Origin: Pedobacter frigidisoli
GTDB lineage: Bacteria > Bacteroidota > Bacteroidia > Sphingobacteriales > Sphingobacteriaceae
Direction: 5' to 3'
DNA: 58,313 bases
Assembly (NCBI RefSeq): GCF_004331675.1
Contig: NZ_SJSN01000022.1
Coordinates: 1 to 58,313 of the forward strand
The translations under genes and the position numbers were made by a program. Below, piece by piece: positions 51,137 to 58,313 of the stretch. How positions within the stretch are numbered: the stretch's first letter is position 1; each line of letters begins with the position of its first letter. Below the pieces are notes generated by a model. It searched no databases and was not told the origin of the DNA. It saw only the letters and a program-made list of their open reading frames with translations.

Positions 51137-53728
51137 ATGGCAGAAGATTTAGAAAATCAGCAAAACGACAAAATCATTCAAATAAATATTGAAGAGCAGA
51201 TGAAATCGGCCTACATTGACTATTCAATGTCGGTAATTGTATCGAGGGCTTTACCTGATGTACGCGATGGATTGAAACCGGTACACCGCCGTGTTTTATA
51301 TGGTATGCTCGATTTAGGTGTAACAAGCAATAAGCCACATAAAAAATCTGCCCGTATTGTAGGGGAGGTTCTTGGTAAATATCACCCACACGGTGATGCA
51401 TCTGTATATTTTACCATGGTTCGTATGGCTCAAGATTGGAGCTTACGTTACCCAATGGTAGATGGACAAGGAAATTTTGGTCACATCGATGGTGATTCAC
51501 CAGCTGCAATGCGTTATACGGAAGCACGTTTCTCCAAAATTGCAGAGGAGATGCTTGCCGATATCAATAAAGATACGGTAGATTTTCAGCTAAACTTTGA
51601 TGATACCTTGCAGGAACCAACAGTTTTACCTGCAAAAATCCCTAACCTTTTAGTTAATGGATCATCAGGTATTGCAGTAGGTATGGCCACCAATATGGCT
51701 CCTCACAATTTAACTGAGGTTATTGATGGTGTTGTTGCTTATATTGATAATAGCGAAATTACTATTGAGGAATTGATGAAGTTTGTTAAAGCTCCGGATT
51801 TCCCTACTGGTGGTATCATTTATGGTTACACTGGTGTTAAAGAAGCATTTGAAACTGGTCGTGGCCGTATTGTGATGCGTGCTAAAGCTGAAATTGAAAG
51901 TGTTAAGGATCGTGAAGTAATTATTGTTACCGAAATTCCTTATCAGGTAAATAAGGCCAACATGGTTGAGCGTACAGCTGAACTGGTAAATGAGAAAAAA
52001 TTAGAGGGTATTTCTAACATTCGTGATGAATCTAATAAAGATGGTATCCGCATTGTTTACGAAATTAAACGCGATGCAAATGCCTCTATCGTTTTAAACA
52101 ACCTATATAAGTACACGGCTTTACAAACATCTTTCAGTGTAAATAATATTGCATTGGTTAAAGGTCGTCCGCAAATGTTAAATCTTAAGGATTTAATTAT
52201 GCATTTTGTCGATCACCGTCATGATGTAGTGGTTCGCCGTACCAAATATGAATTAGCAGAAGCTGAAAAACGTGCACATATTTTAGAAGGTTATTTAATT
52301 GCCTTAGATCATTTAGATGAAGTAATTAAATTAATTCGTGCATCAGAAACTCCAGAGGAAGCCCGCGTTGGCTTAATGGAAAAATTCGGATTGAGCGATC
52401 TTCAAGCTCGTGCGATTTTGGATATGACGCTTCGTCGTTTAACAGGACTAGAGCGTGATAAAATTAAAGAAGAATATGCTGAATTAATGAAAACCATTGA
52501 GCATTTGAAATCTATTTTAGCCGATGAAGGTTTGCGTATGCAAATCATTAAGGATGAATTGGCAGAAATCCGTCAGAAGTTTGGCGATGAACGTAGAACA
52601 ACAATCGTTCACTCGGCAGAGGATATGAGCATGGAAGATTTCATCGATGATGAAGAGGTGGTAATTACAATATCTCACGAAGGTTATGTAAAACGTACTC
52701 CAGCAACAGAATTTAGAGCGCAGGGCAGAGGTGGAAAGGGATCGAAAGGTAGTAACTCAAGAAATGAAGATTTTATTGAGCACATGCTTATTGCAACTAA
52801 CCACAATTATATGTTATTCTTTACCGAGGCTGGAAGATGCTTCTGGTTAAGGGTTTATGAAATTCCAGAGGGTTCTAGAACCAGTAAAGGAAGAGCAATT
52901 CAGAATATTATCAACATACCGAAAGAAGAGAAAATTAAGGCATACATTAAAGTTAAAAACCTTAAGGATCAAGAATATTTAGAGAACAATTTCATTATTA
53001 TGTGTACTAAAAAAGGTACCATAAAGAAAACTTCTCTAGAATCTTATTCTCGTCCTCGTGTTAACGGTATAAATGCCATTAACATTAACGAAGGTGATGT
53101 ATTATTAGAAGCATGTTTAACCAACGGTGAAAGCGAAATTGTAATGGCTTTACGTTCAGGAAGAGCAATTCGTTTTAATGAGAAAACTGTTCGTCCGATG
53201 GGTAGAACGGCTACTGGCGTACGTGGTGTTAGACTTGCACATGATCAGGATGAAGTTATTGGCATGATTGCTGTAAACAATCCAGAGGTTACGGTGTTAG
53301 TAGTATCAGAAAAAGGATACGGAAAACGTACTGATATTGAAGATTATCGTGTTACAAACCGTGGTGGTAAAGGTGTAAAAACTATTAACGTAACAGAAAA
53401 AACAGGACAATTGGTTTCTATAAAAGATGTTACTGATAGCGAAGATTTAATGATCATTAACCGTTCTGGAATAGTTATTAGAATTCCTGTATCGGCTTTA
53501 AGAGTAATGGGACGTGCAACACAAGGTGTTCGTTTAATATCTTTAAAAGGTGATGACGAAATTGCATCGGTTACTAAAATCGACCATGAAGAGGATGAAG
53601 TTGAAGAGGTTGATTTAGCGGATGTTTTAGTGGTTGATGGTGAAGAATTAGAAGCAGATCCAACCGTTGAAGCCGACGAAACTGAAGATGAAGAAGAATC
53701 TGATGAGGAATCAAAAGAAGAAAATTAA
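51137..53728 (+). CDS. gyrA: DNA gyrase subunit A
   Basis: The 863-residue product has the breakage-reunion domain with catalytic Tyr127 (AAMRYTEARFS) and the C-terminal beta-pinwheel with the GyrA box QGRGGKG, which separates it from ParC. A long acidic tail (about 40 residues rich in Glu and Asp) follows. In the quinolone-determining region the sequence is HPHGDASVYFTM: Ala88 and Phe92 stand where E. coli has Ser83 and Asp87, the residues that hold the drug's water-metal bridge. Whether this is usual in its genus needs a comparison. A TPR gene follows after 25 bases. Confidence 0.96.
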   Translation: MAEDLENQQNDKIIQINIEEQMKSAYIDYSMSVIVSRALPDVRDGLKPVHRRVLYGMLDLGVTSNKPHKKSARIVGEVLGKYHPHGDASVYFTMVRMAQDWSLRYPMVDGQGNFGHIDGDSPAAMRYTEARFSKIAEEMLADINKDTVDFQLNFDDTLQEPTVLPAKIPNLLVNGSSGIAVGMATNMAPHNLTEVIDGVVAYIDNSEITIEELMKFVKAPDFPTGGIIYGYTGVKEAFETGRGRIVMRAKAEIESVKDREVIIVTEIPYQVNKANMVERTAELVNEKKLEGISNIRDESNKDGIRIVYEIKRDANASIVLNNLYKYTALQTSFSVNNIALVKGRPQMLNLKDLIMHFVDHRHDVVVRRTKYELAEAEKRAHILEGYLIALDHLDEVIKLIRASETPEEARVGLMEKFGLSDLQARAILDMTLRRLTGLERDKIKEEYAELMKTIEHLKSILADEGLRMQIIKDELAEIRQKFGDERRTTIVHSAEDMSMEDFIDDEEVVITISHEGYVKRTPATEFRAQGRGGKGSKGSNSRNEDFIEHMLIATNHNYMLFFTEAGRCFWLRVYEIPEGSRTSKGRAIQNIINIPKEEKIKAYIKVKNLKDQEYLENNFIIMCTKKGTIKKTSLESYSRPRVNGINAININEGDVLLEACLTNGESEIVMALRSGRAIRFNEKTVRPMGRTATGVRGVRLAHDQDEVIGMIAVNNPEVTVLVVSEKGYGKRTDIEDYRVTNRGGKGVKTINVTEKTGQLVSIKDVTDSEDLMIINRSGIVIRIPVSALRVMGRATQGVRLISLKGDDEIASVTKIDHEEDEVEEVDLADVLVVDGEELEADPTVEADETEDEEESDEESKEEN

Positions 53729-53753
53729 CTAAATTAAGATTAGAATAAAAATT

Positions 53754-54842
53754 ATGAAAAGAGTATTTCTAGGTATATTTTTAGCAGGTGCAGTAAGCGC
53801 TGCATTTGCTCAGAAAAGCGAAGTTAGTGAAGCAAAAAAAGCTTGGAGTATAAGCCAATTTGTACTTCAGAATCAAAGTGGTCCTTTGAATAAAAAGTTA
53901 GAATCACTTAAAACCGGATTGGCCCATACAGATAAAGCTATTGCTGATGAGAAATCAAAAGTAATGCCTGATGCGTGGTCTTACCGAGCTCTATTTGCAT
54001 CATCGGTTGCAATTTTGGATTCTACAAGTACAGCCAATGCAGATGCAAACTTAAAAATTGCACAAGAGGCAGTGGCTGAAGCTAAAAAATTAGATACCAA
54101 GGGAGCTGAAAAAGATAATATCGCTTTGGCAGAGACTAACATTATCAATGCAATTAGAAATGGCGGCGTAATTGCCTATAATAAAAAGGATTACAAAGCA
54201 GCATACGAAAAATTTATGGCTGCAACGGTAATTAATCCTACAGACACCTCTATGTATTTAAATGCTGGTATTGCTGCTAGGTTTATTGAGGATTATCCAA
54301 ATATGATTACGCAATTCAAAAAAGTAATTTCTATGAATTCTCCGCAGTCGAAAGATTTATACTCAGAAATTATTAATACCACTTTGAGCATGCAAAAGGA
54401 TACTACTGCTGGTTTAGCTTTAATTAAAGAAGCATCTGCAAAGTTCCCAGATAATACAGACTGGATTAAAACGGAGACCCAAATTTATATTGACAGGGGA
54501 GATGCTGCAAAATCTGAGCAAATGCTTATTGCTTTAGCTGCCAAAGAGCCAGAGAATCCAAATTATCAGGTATTATTGGGTAATATTTATTTCGCTCAGG
54601 CCTTAAAATTGCAAGATGTTAGAAATAAGATCGATGCTAAAAAAGTAAAGGAATTTAATGAAGTAACTACCAAAATGAATGGTTTATTGGATAAATCACT
54701 TCCTTTTTATAAAAAAGCTTTAGCTGTTGATGCCAATAATAGAGGAGCATTAGATACGCTGAAAACGATTTATGCTTTCAGAAACGACACTAAAAATTAT
54801 GATGAAATTAAAAAACGTATAGACGCTTTACCTAAGCAATAA
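53754..54842 (+). CDS. secreted TPR protein
   Basis: The 362-residue product has a signal peptide (FLAGAVSAAFAQ) and at least four tetratricopeptide repeats, for example AYNKKDYKAAYEKFMAATVI (about 145-165) and EPENPNYQVLLGNIYFAQAL (about 260-280). It would act as a protein-binding scaffold in the periplasm. It follows gyrA by 25 bases and a terminator closes the unit. It is a diverged paralogue of the next gene. Confidence 0.88.
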   Translation: MKRVFLGIFLAGAVSAAFAQKSEVSEAKKAWSISQFVLQNQSGPLNKKLESLKTGLAHTDKAIADEKSKVMPDAWSYRALFASSVAILDSTSTANADANLKIAQEAVAEAKKLDTKGAEKDNIALAETNIINAIRNGGVIAYNKKDYKAAYEKFMAATVINPTDTSMYLNAGIAARFIEDYPNMITQFKKVISMNSPQSKDLYSEIINTTLSMQKDTTAGLALIKEASAKFPDNTDWIKTETQIYIDRGDAAKSEQMLIALAAKEPENPNYQVLLGNIYFAQALKLQDVRNKIDAKKVKEFNEVTTKMNGLLDKSLPFYKKALAVDANNRGALDTLKTIYAFRNDTKNYDEIKKRIDALPKQ

Positions 54843-54856
54843 TTTACTTCACATAG

Positions 54857-54893
54857 AAAAAAAGAGCTCTGAAATTTCGGGGCTCTTTTTTTT
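54857..54893 (+). terminator. rho-independent terminator after first TPR gene
   Basis: AAAAAAAGAGCTCTGA pairs with TCGGGGCTCTTTTTTT (two G-T pairs), with an AATT loop, and the T-run continues to 54893. It separates the two TPR genes. Confidence 0.9.
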
Positions 54894-54940
54894 ATGTTTA
54901 TTTTTATCATTTATAAAAGGTTTACCAATAGATTTATCCC

Positions 54941-56086
54941 ATGTATAATTGCTTTAAAATATCGTTAGCGGCTCTTCTTTTACTTTCAATAAATGCATCA
55001 GCTCAAAAAAGTCAGATTTTAATAGCAAGAAATTCCGTTGGAAAACTACAAGCTTCCATCGCCAATAAGGAGGATTCAAAAAAGCAATTGTCTATTATCA
55101 ACGATGGTTTAAAGGCTATTGAATCTGCAGAAAAGGATAATAAAACCAAAAAATGGTCAGAAACTTGGTCGATAAAATCATACTTAACATCCTTTGCATC
55201 ATTAATTGACACTGATCCAAACAATGCAAATAAATTTTATGATGCTGCTGTAGAAGCCGTTAAGCAGGCTAAAAGCTTGGATAAATACGATGACAATTCT
55301 GGATTAATCAAAGCTTCACGACATAATATCTTAATTAAAAAACAAGATAAAGGCAACGAAGCATATTTTAACAATGATTTTAATGAAGCTTTTGCTGATT
55401 TGAAAGAAGTGAGCGATAGCTTTCCTGGTGATACAACTTTGGCATTAAATACTGCCATTTGTGCTTTAAATATTCAATCTTATGATGAATCCTTAAATTA
55501 TTTTAAGCGTGCAAAAGAAAACGGAATTAAAAATCCATCTGTCTTTCAGAAAATGGCGCAGATGTATGTAGTTAAATCTGATAACGAAACTGCTATCAAA
55601 ACATTAGAAGATGGGTTATTACTAAATCCATTCAATCGTTTTCTTACCAATGATTATATCAATCTTTTACTTGATACAGAAAACTATAGTAAAGCTCAAG
55701 GGTTAATTGAAGGCAACCTAAAAGTGGAAAAAGGCAACAAGCTTTTATATTTTCTGTATGGCTACCTACAACAGGCTGGAGGAAATAATGCGACTGCAAT
55801 TTTAGCTTATGATAGAGCCTTAACATCAGACCAGAATTATTTTGATGCGCTGTACCAATTGAGTTTGGCTTATTTAAACACAGCTAATGAAAGTTTGAAT
55901 AAAAACGAGCAGGACAAAGCTGCTAAGTACAATGGATTAATTGATAAAGCTCAACTGGCTTTACAGAGAGCAAATGAAATTAATCCTAATGATAAGAAAA
56001 CAGTTCAGTTGCTAATCGATATTTACACTCGTAAAAATGCAACTGACAAAGTTCAGGAGCTAAATCGTAGATTACAGGAGTTATAG
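54941..56086 (+). CDS. secreted TPR protein, paralogue of the preceding gene
   Basis: The 381-residue product has a signal peptide (ALLLLSINASAQ) and TPR units including EAYFNNDFNEAFADLKEVSD (about 145-165), ALNIQSYDESLNYFKRAKEN and a last NATAILAYDRALTSDQNYFD. The same layout as the 362-residue neighbour, with an N-terminal helical part of about 130 residues before the repeats, suggests an old tandem duplication. Likely periplasmic scaffold; partners unknown. Confidence 0.88.
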   Translation: MYNCFKISLAALLLLSINASAQKSQILIARNSVGKLQASIANKEDSKKQLSIINDGLKAIESAEKDNKTKKWSETWSIKSYLTSFASLIDTDPNNANKFYDAAVEAVKQAKSLDKYDDNSGLIKASRHNILIKKQDKGNEAYFNNDFNEAFADLKEVSDSFPGDTTLALNTAICALNIQSYDESLNYFKRAKENGIKNPSVFQKMAQMYVVKSDNETAIKTLEDGLLLNPFNRFLTNDYINLLLDTENYSKAQGLIEGNLKVEKGNKLLYFLYGYLQQAGGNNATAILAYDRALTSDQNYFDALYQLSLAYLNTANESLNKNEQDKAAKYNGLIDKAQLALQRANEINPNDKKTVQLLIDIYTRKNATDKVQELNRRLQEL

Positions 56087-56213
56087 ATGATGAATGAATT
56101 TAAGTGAAAGCAGGATGGTGAATTAAATACAACTTAACATAATATTAATTATAGGACAAATATAAAAATATTTTTAGAACATAAATTGTACTCATATCAT
56201 GTATGATCATTAA

Positions 56214-56525
56214 AGTTTTTTAGAAGCAACGGCATTGCTGATTGAGCTTGTAAAACAATTAAAATTTCAAAAAGTTGAAAGTATTTCTACAATAGCTGGC
56301 GCAGATATTTCTTTCAATAAAAACAACACAACGATGTATGCTGGAATTGTAATTTTAAAATATCCAGAAATGATTTTGAAGTCTTTTGCATTAGAAACCT
56401 ATGAAACATCATTTCCTTACAAAGCTGGGTTTTTAGGTTTTAAAGAAGTTCCCGCATTATTGAAAGTTTGGGATTTGATTGCCGATAAGTCTGATGTATT
56501 AACTATTTTAGAATTGGAAAATTAA
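56214..56525 (+). pseudogene. remnant of endonuclease V (nfi)
   Basis: The frame ISTIAGADISFNKNN, then MYAGIVILKYPEMILKSFAL and FPYKAGFLGFKEVPALLKVW, is the first half of endonuclease V, including the first catalytic Asp (GADISF). In the full enzyme the next stretch is DGHGIAHPRR with the second catalytic Asp; here the frame ends SDVLTILELEN and stops, so the active site is incomplete. There is also no ATG: recognisable residues (EATALLIELVKQ) begin before any good start. Both ends are lost, so this is a decayed copy. The intact enzyme would cut beside deaminated bases. Confidence 0.75.
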
Positions 56526-56560
56526 GTGCCGGGTTCCATATTGTTGACCAGCCTTTAACT

Positions 56561-56917
56561 TTATTCTGATGCTTCTTTTAAAATGCAATTCTCAAGATTA
56601 CCATCCCAGGTTTCATTTCCATTCGTTACAATCTCAAGGAAATCTAACTTTCCATTGGTAATATCCAAGCAGTAAGTTAGTTCGTTCTTCAAGTTTGGAG
56701 CGATCAATTTTTGTTCAGCGCTCAATAAACCATTAACAAATTCTTCCTCATTAAATTCTTTTAAATACTCAAAATTCAAAACCAGACTAATCGCTTTTGT
56801 TTCTCTCGATTTAACTCTTATGAAATCTAAATGAGTTTGTAGAAAAGCAAATTTAGCCGCATTAGCTTTAATAATAACTTCTAATAGAGATCTTTCAAAT
56901 TCCCTCAACTCATTCAT
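56561..56917 (-). CDS. small protein of unknown function after hemF
   Basis: The ATG at 56917 gives 118 residues starting MNELREFERSLLEVIIKANA. It is acidic and soluble by appearance, with a central FEYLKEFNEEEFVNGLL helix and a final WDGNLENCILKEASE. It begins two bases after the hemF stop, so the two are one operon. I recognise no family; no catalytic or binding motif is evident. Confidence 0.7.
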   Translation of the reverse strand: MNELREFERSLLEVIIKANAAKFAFLQTHLDFIRVKSRETKAISLVLNFEYLKEFNEEEFVNGLLSAEQKLIAPNLKNELTYCLDITNGKLDFLEIVTNGNETWDGNLENCILKEASE

Positions 56918-56919
56918 TA

Positions 56920-57813
56920 CTAAATCCAATTAATGCCTTTTTTAAAAAATTGTTGCGTTTTATATTCTTCAGAATCTGGCTTCGGTTGAACGTTATAACC
57001 CCAGTTTGCCTGTGGCGGTAAACTCATTAAGATCGATTCAATTCTGCCATTAGTCTCTAATCCAAATTTTGTTCCCGAATCGTAAACCAAGTTAAATTCT
57101 ACATAACGACTACGACGTTGATATTGCCATTCTTTTTGTAATTGGGTAAATTCCTTATTACGGTTTCTATCAATTAATTCTGTGTAGATCGGTAAAAATG
57201 TTTCACCAATGTTCGCAGAAAAATCCAAAATTTGTTCCCAAGTTAAATTGGTACTTTCAGGTTTTAATCTATCATAAAAAATGCCTCCAATTCCACGGGT
57301 TTCTTCACGGTGTTTAATGAAGAAATAATCATCGGCATGGGTTTTAAATTTAGGATAAAAATCTGTATTGAACTCATCACAAGCTTGTTTCAACTTATAA
57401 TGAAAAAAGCGAGCATCGTTTTCAAAAACGTAATGTGGTGTTAAATCAATGCCGCCACCAAACCATCGAGTTTCCTCGTTTAGCTCGAAATAGCGAATGT
57501 TCATATGTATTATTGGAACCAGTGGATGATTTGGATGAATTACAATAGAAACTCCTGTTGCAAAAAAATCTTCTTCGGTAACATTAAATGCTTTTTTTAC
57601 ACTTTCTGGTAGCTTACCGTGAACAGCTGAGAAATTAACACCACCTTTTTCGATGATTGCCCCATTCTGCATAATTCGGGTACGACCGCCTCCCCCACCA
57701 TTTCGATCCCAGAGCTCTTCTTCGAATTTACCTTTACCATCTGCAATTTCTAATCCTCTACAAATCTCATCCTGTATTTGCTTATAACGTTCTGCTACTT
57801 CTTCCTTAAACAT
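56920..57813 (-). CDS. hemF: oxygen-dependent coproporphyrinogen III oxidase
   Basis: The ATG at 57813 gives 297 residues starting MFKEEVAERYKQIQD. Every HemF signature is present: GGGGGRTRIMQNGAIIEKGG, HMNIRYFE and WFGGGIDLTPHY with active-site Asp and His, HREETRGIGGIFYDRL, and RSRYVEFNLVYDSGTKFGLE. It decarboxylates coproporphyrinogen III to protoporphyrinogen IX using O2, so the organism makes heme aerobically. Upstream in-frame codons beyond this ATG are not needed. Confidence 0.96.
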   Translation of the reverse strand: MFKEEVAERYKQIQDEICRGLEIADGKGKFEEELWDRNGGGGGRTRIMQNGAIIEKGGVNFSAVHGKLPESVKKAFNVTEEDFFATGVSIVIHPNHPLVPIIHMNIRYFELNEETRWFGGGIDLTPHYVFENDARFFHYKLKQACDEFNTDFYPKFKTHADDYFFIKHREETRGIGGIFYDRLKPESTNLTWEQILDFSANIGETFLPIYTELIDRNRNKEFTQLQKEWQYQRRSRYVEFNLVYDSGTKFGLETNGRIESILMSLPPQANWGYNVQPKPDSEEYKTQQFFKKGINWI

Positions 57814-58042
57814 GGCCAAATCCTTAATTCTTAACAAATTTAAGGCTATTAATAGCGCTAATTATATTTAAGTTTAGATAGTACATTTTATTGACATTAA
57901 AATAGTCAGAAGTCTTTAGTCGGGATTCTGAAGTTCAGTTGCTTAAAGATTTTTATTCCTATAAATATCTAAATCTTTTAATTAACTTTCAGTATAATAG
58001 TCCTCAGTCTAGAGGTATGCAGCCTATAAAGTGCATATTTGA

Positions 58043-58313
58043 TTATCCACCTATATTTTTAAAGTTCTGTGGATACAGGTCCTTAATTTTCTTGTGGTTT
58101 ATTGACATTATATTTTCCAGTGTGTATTTAAGCCACTTGTATGGATTCACCTGATGCTTCTTGCAGATCGCAAAGAAAGAATAGATCATTGCTGATCTTT
58201 GCGCTGCTTCGTGGCTTCCGGCGAAGAGATAGTTTTTCCTGCCCAGGCTCACCGGTCTTATTGCATTTTCTACCAGGTTGTTGTCGATTTGAAGGCTGCC
58301 ATCATAAAGGTAT
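58043..58313 (-). CDS. IS66-family transposase, C-terminal fragment (cut by window edge)
   Basis: Reading leftwards from the window edge, the frame YDGSLQIDNNLVENAIRPVS then LGRKNYLFAGSHEAAQRSAM is the hallmark C-terminus of IS66 TnpC, with the catalytic Glu of the DDE triad in LVENAIRP. It ends ...INHKKIKDLYPQNFKNIGG. The rest of the gene, and the accessory TnpA/TnpB genes, lie outside the window. The right terminus should lie between about 57890 and 58040, but I could not place the inverted repeat with confidence. Confidence 0.92.
   Translation of the reverse strand, partial: YLYDGSLQIDNNLVENAIRPVSLGRKNYLFAGSHEAAQRSAMIYSFFAICKKHQVNPYKWLKYTLENIMSINHKKIKDLYPQNFKNIGG

Noticed and set aside
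57939..58154. 71-codon plus-strand frame near the right edge
   Set aside because: It overlaps the IS66 transposase on the other strand, whose motifs are unmistakable.
1..58313. CRISPR arrays, toxin-antitoxin pairs or phage modules
   Set aside because: No regularly spaced short repeats with unique spacers, no cas genes, and no phage structural genes. xerD at 31502 looks like the housekeeping recombinase, not an integrase.

Overview
The window is AT-rich chromosomal DNA from a Bacteroidota bacterium, most likely Sphingobacteriaceae and close to Pedobacter. The pointers are a protein with a gliding-motility/type IX secretion C-terminal domain beside a PorP/SprF protein, several lipoproteins with a Cys cleavage site followed by a charged residue, promoter boxes of the Bacteroidota TAnnTTTG type, a WbqC-family protein, and numerous palindromic intergenic repeats typical of these genomes. 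The genus is inference; no rRNA is present.

Layout. Both edges cut transposases: an IS4-family (Tn5-like) N-terminus at the left (1-209, minus) and an IS66-family C-terminus at the right (58043-58313, minus). At 508-4368 lies a minus-strand metal-homeostasis region: an MbnP-like copper protein with a visible WxW motif, its MbnH-like di-heme partner, a beta-barrel protein with CDICGC at its mature N-terminus, a lipoprotein with a Met/His tail, and, upstream across repeats, a small membrane-anchored Cys/His protein. 4628-9414 carries a phosphohexomutase and the lysine genes lysC and lysA, with two overlapping tiny membrane-protein genes between them on the opposite strand. 9483-13056 has small membrane, lipoprotein and SRPBCC genes, a GxxExxY gene embedded in repeat sequence, and a glutaryl-CoA-dehydrogenase-like gene. 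13170-18890 holds folB, a GlcD-like oxidase, a thioesterase, Hsp20, a large conserved unknown protein and an LD-carypeptidase-family (S66) gene broken by one frameshift.

18891-19892 has no ordinary gene but contains a tRNA-like cloverleaf with anticodon CAU, a 53-codon ORF just upstream of it, and several hairpins. Then follow a degenerate DEAD-box protein, an OmpA-family protein, a YdeI-like protein, a TrmH-family methyltransferase, the Leloir pair galK/galM, a uridine phosphorylase-like gene, and a tightly overlapping ribD-EamA-IMPACT operon. 30637-39900 is mostly housekeeping: prmC, xerD, aroQ, a TlpA-like thioredoxin, a glycosyltransferase with a lipid A-type acyltransferase, WbqC, the Mg2+ transporters corA and mgtE, and bioB. 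40762-44616 is a three-gene type IX secretion-linked operon. 46773-47538 is a gene-free stretch with a promoter-like site and a strong terminator, a candidate structured RNA, followed by a PIN-PhoH gene. gyrA (51137-53728) has an atypical quinolone-determining region and is followed by two TPR genes. A decayed endonuclease V, a small unknown gene and hemF precede the right-hand IS66.

The items most worth following are the MbnP/MbnH cluster with its unassigned partners, the GxxExxY repeat cassette, the tRNA-like locus, and the candidate RNA before phoH.
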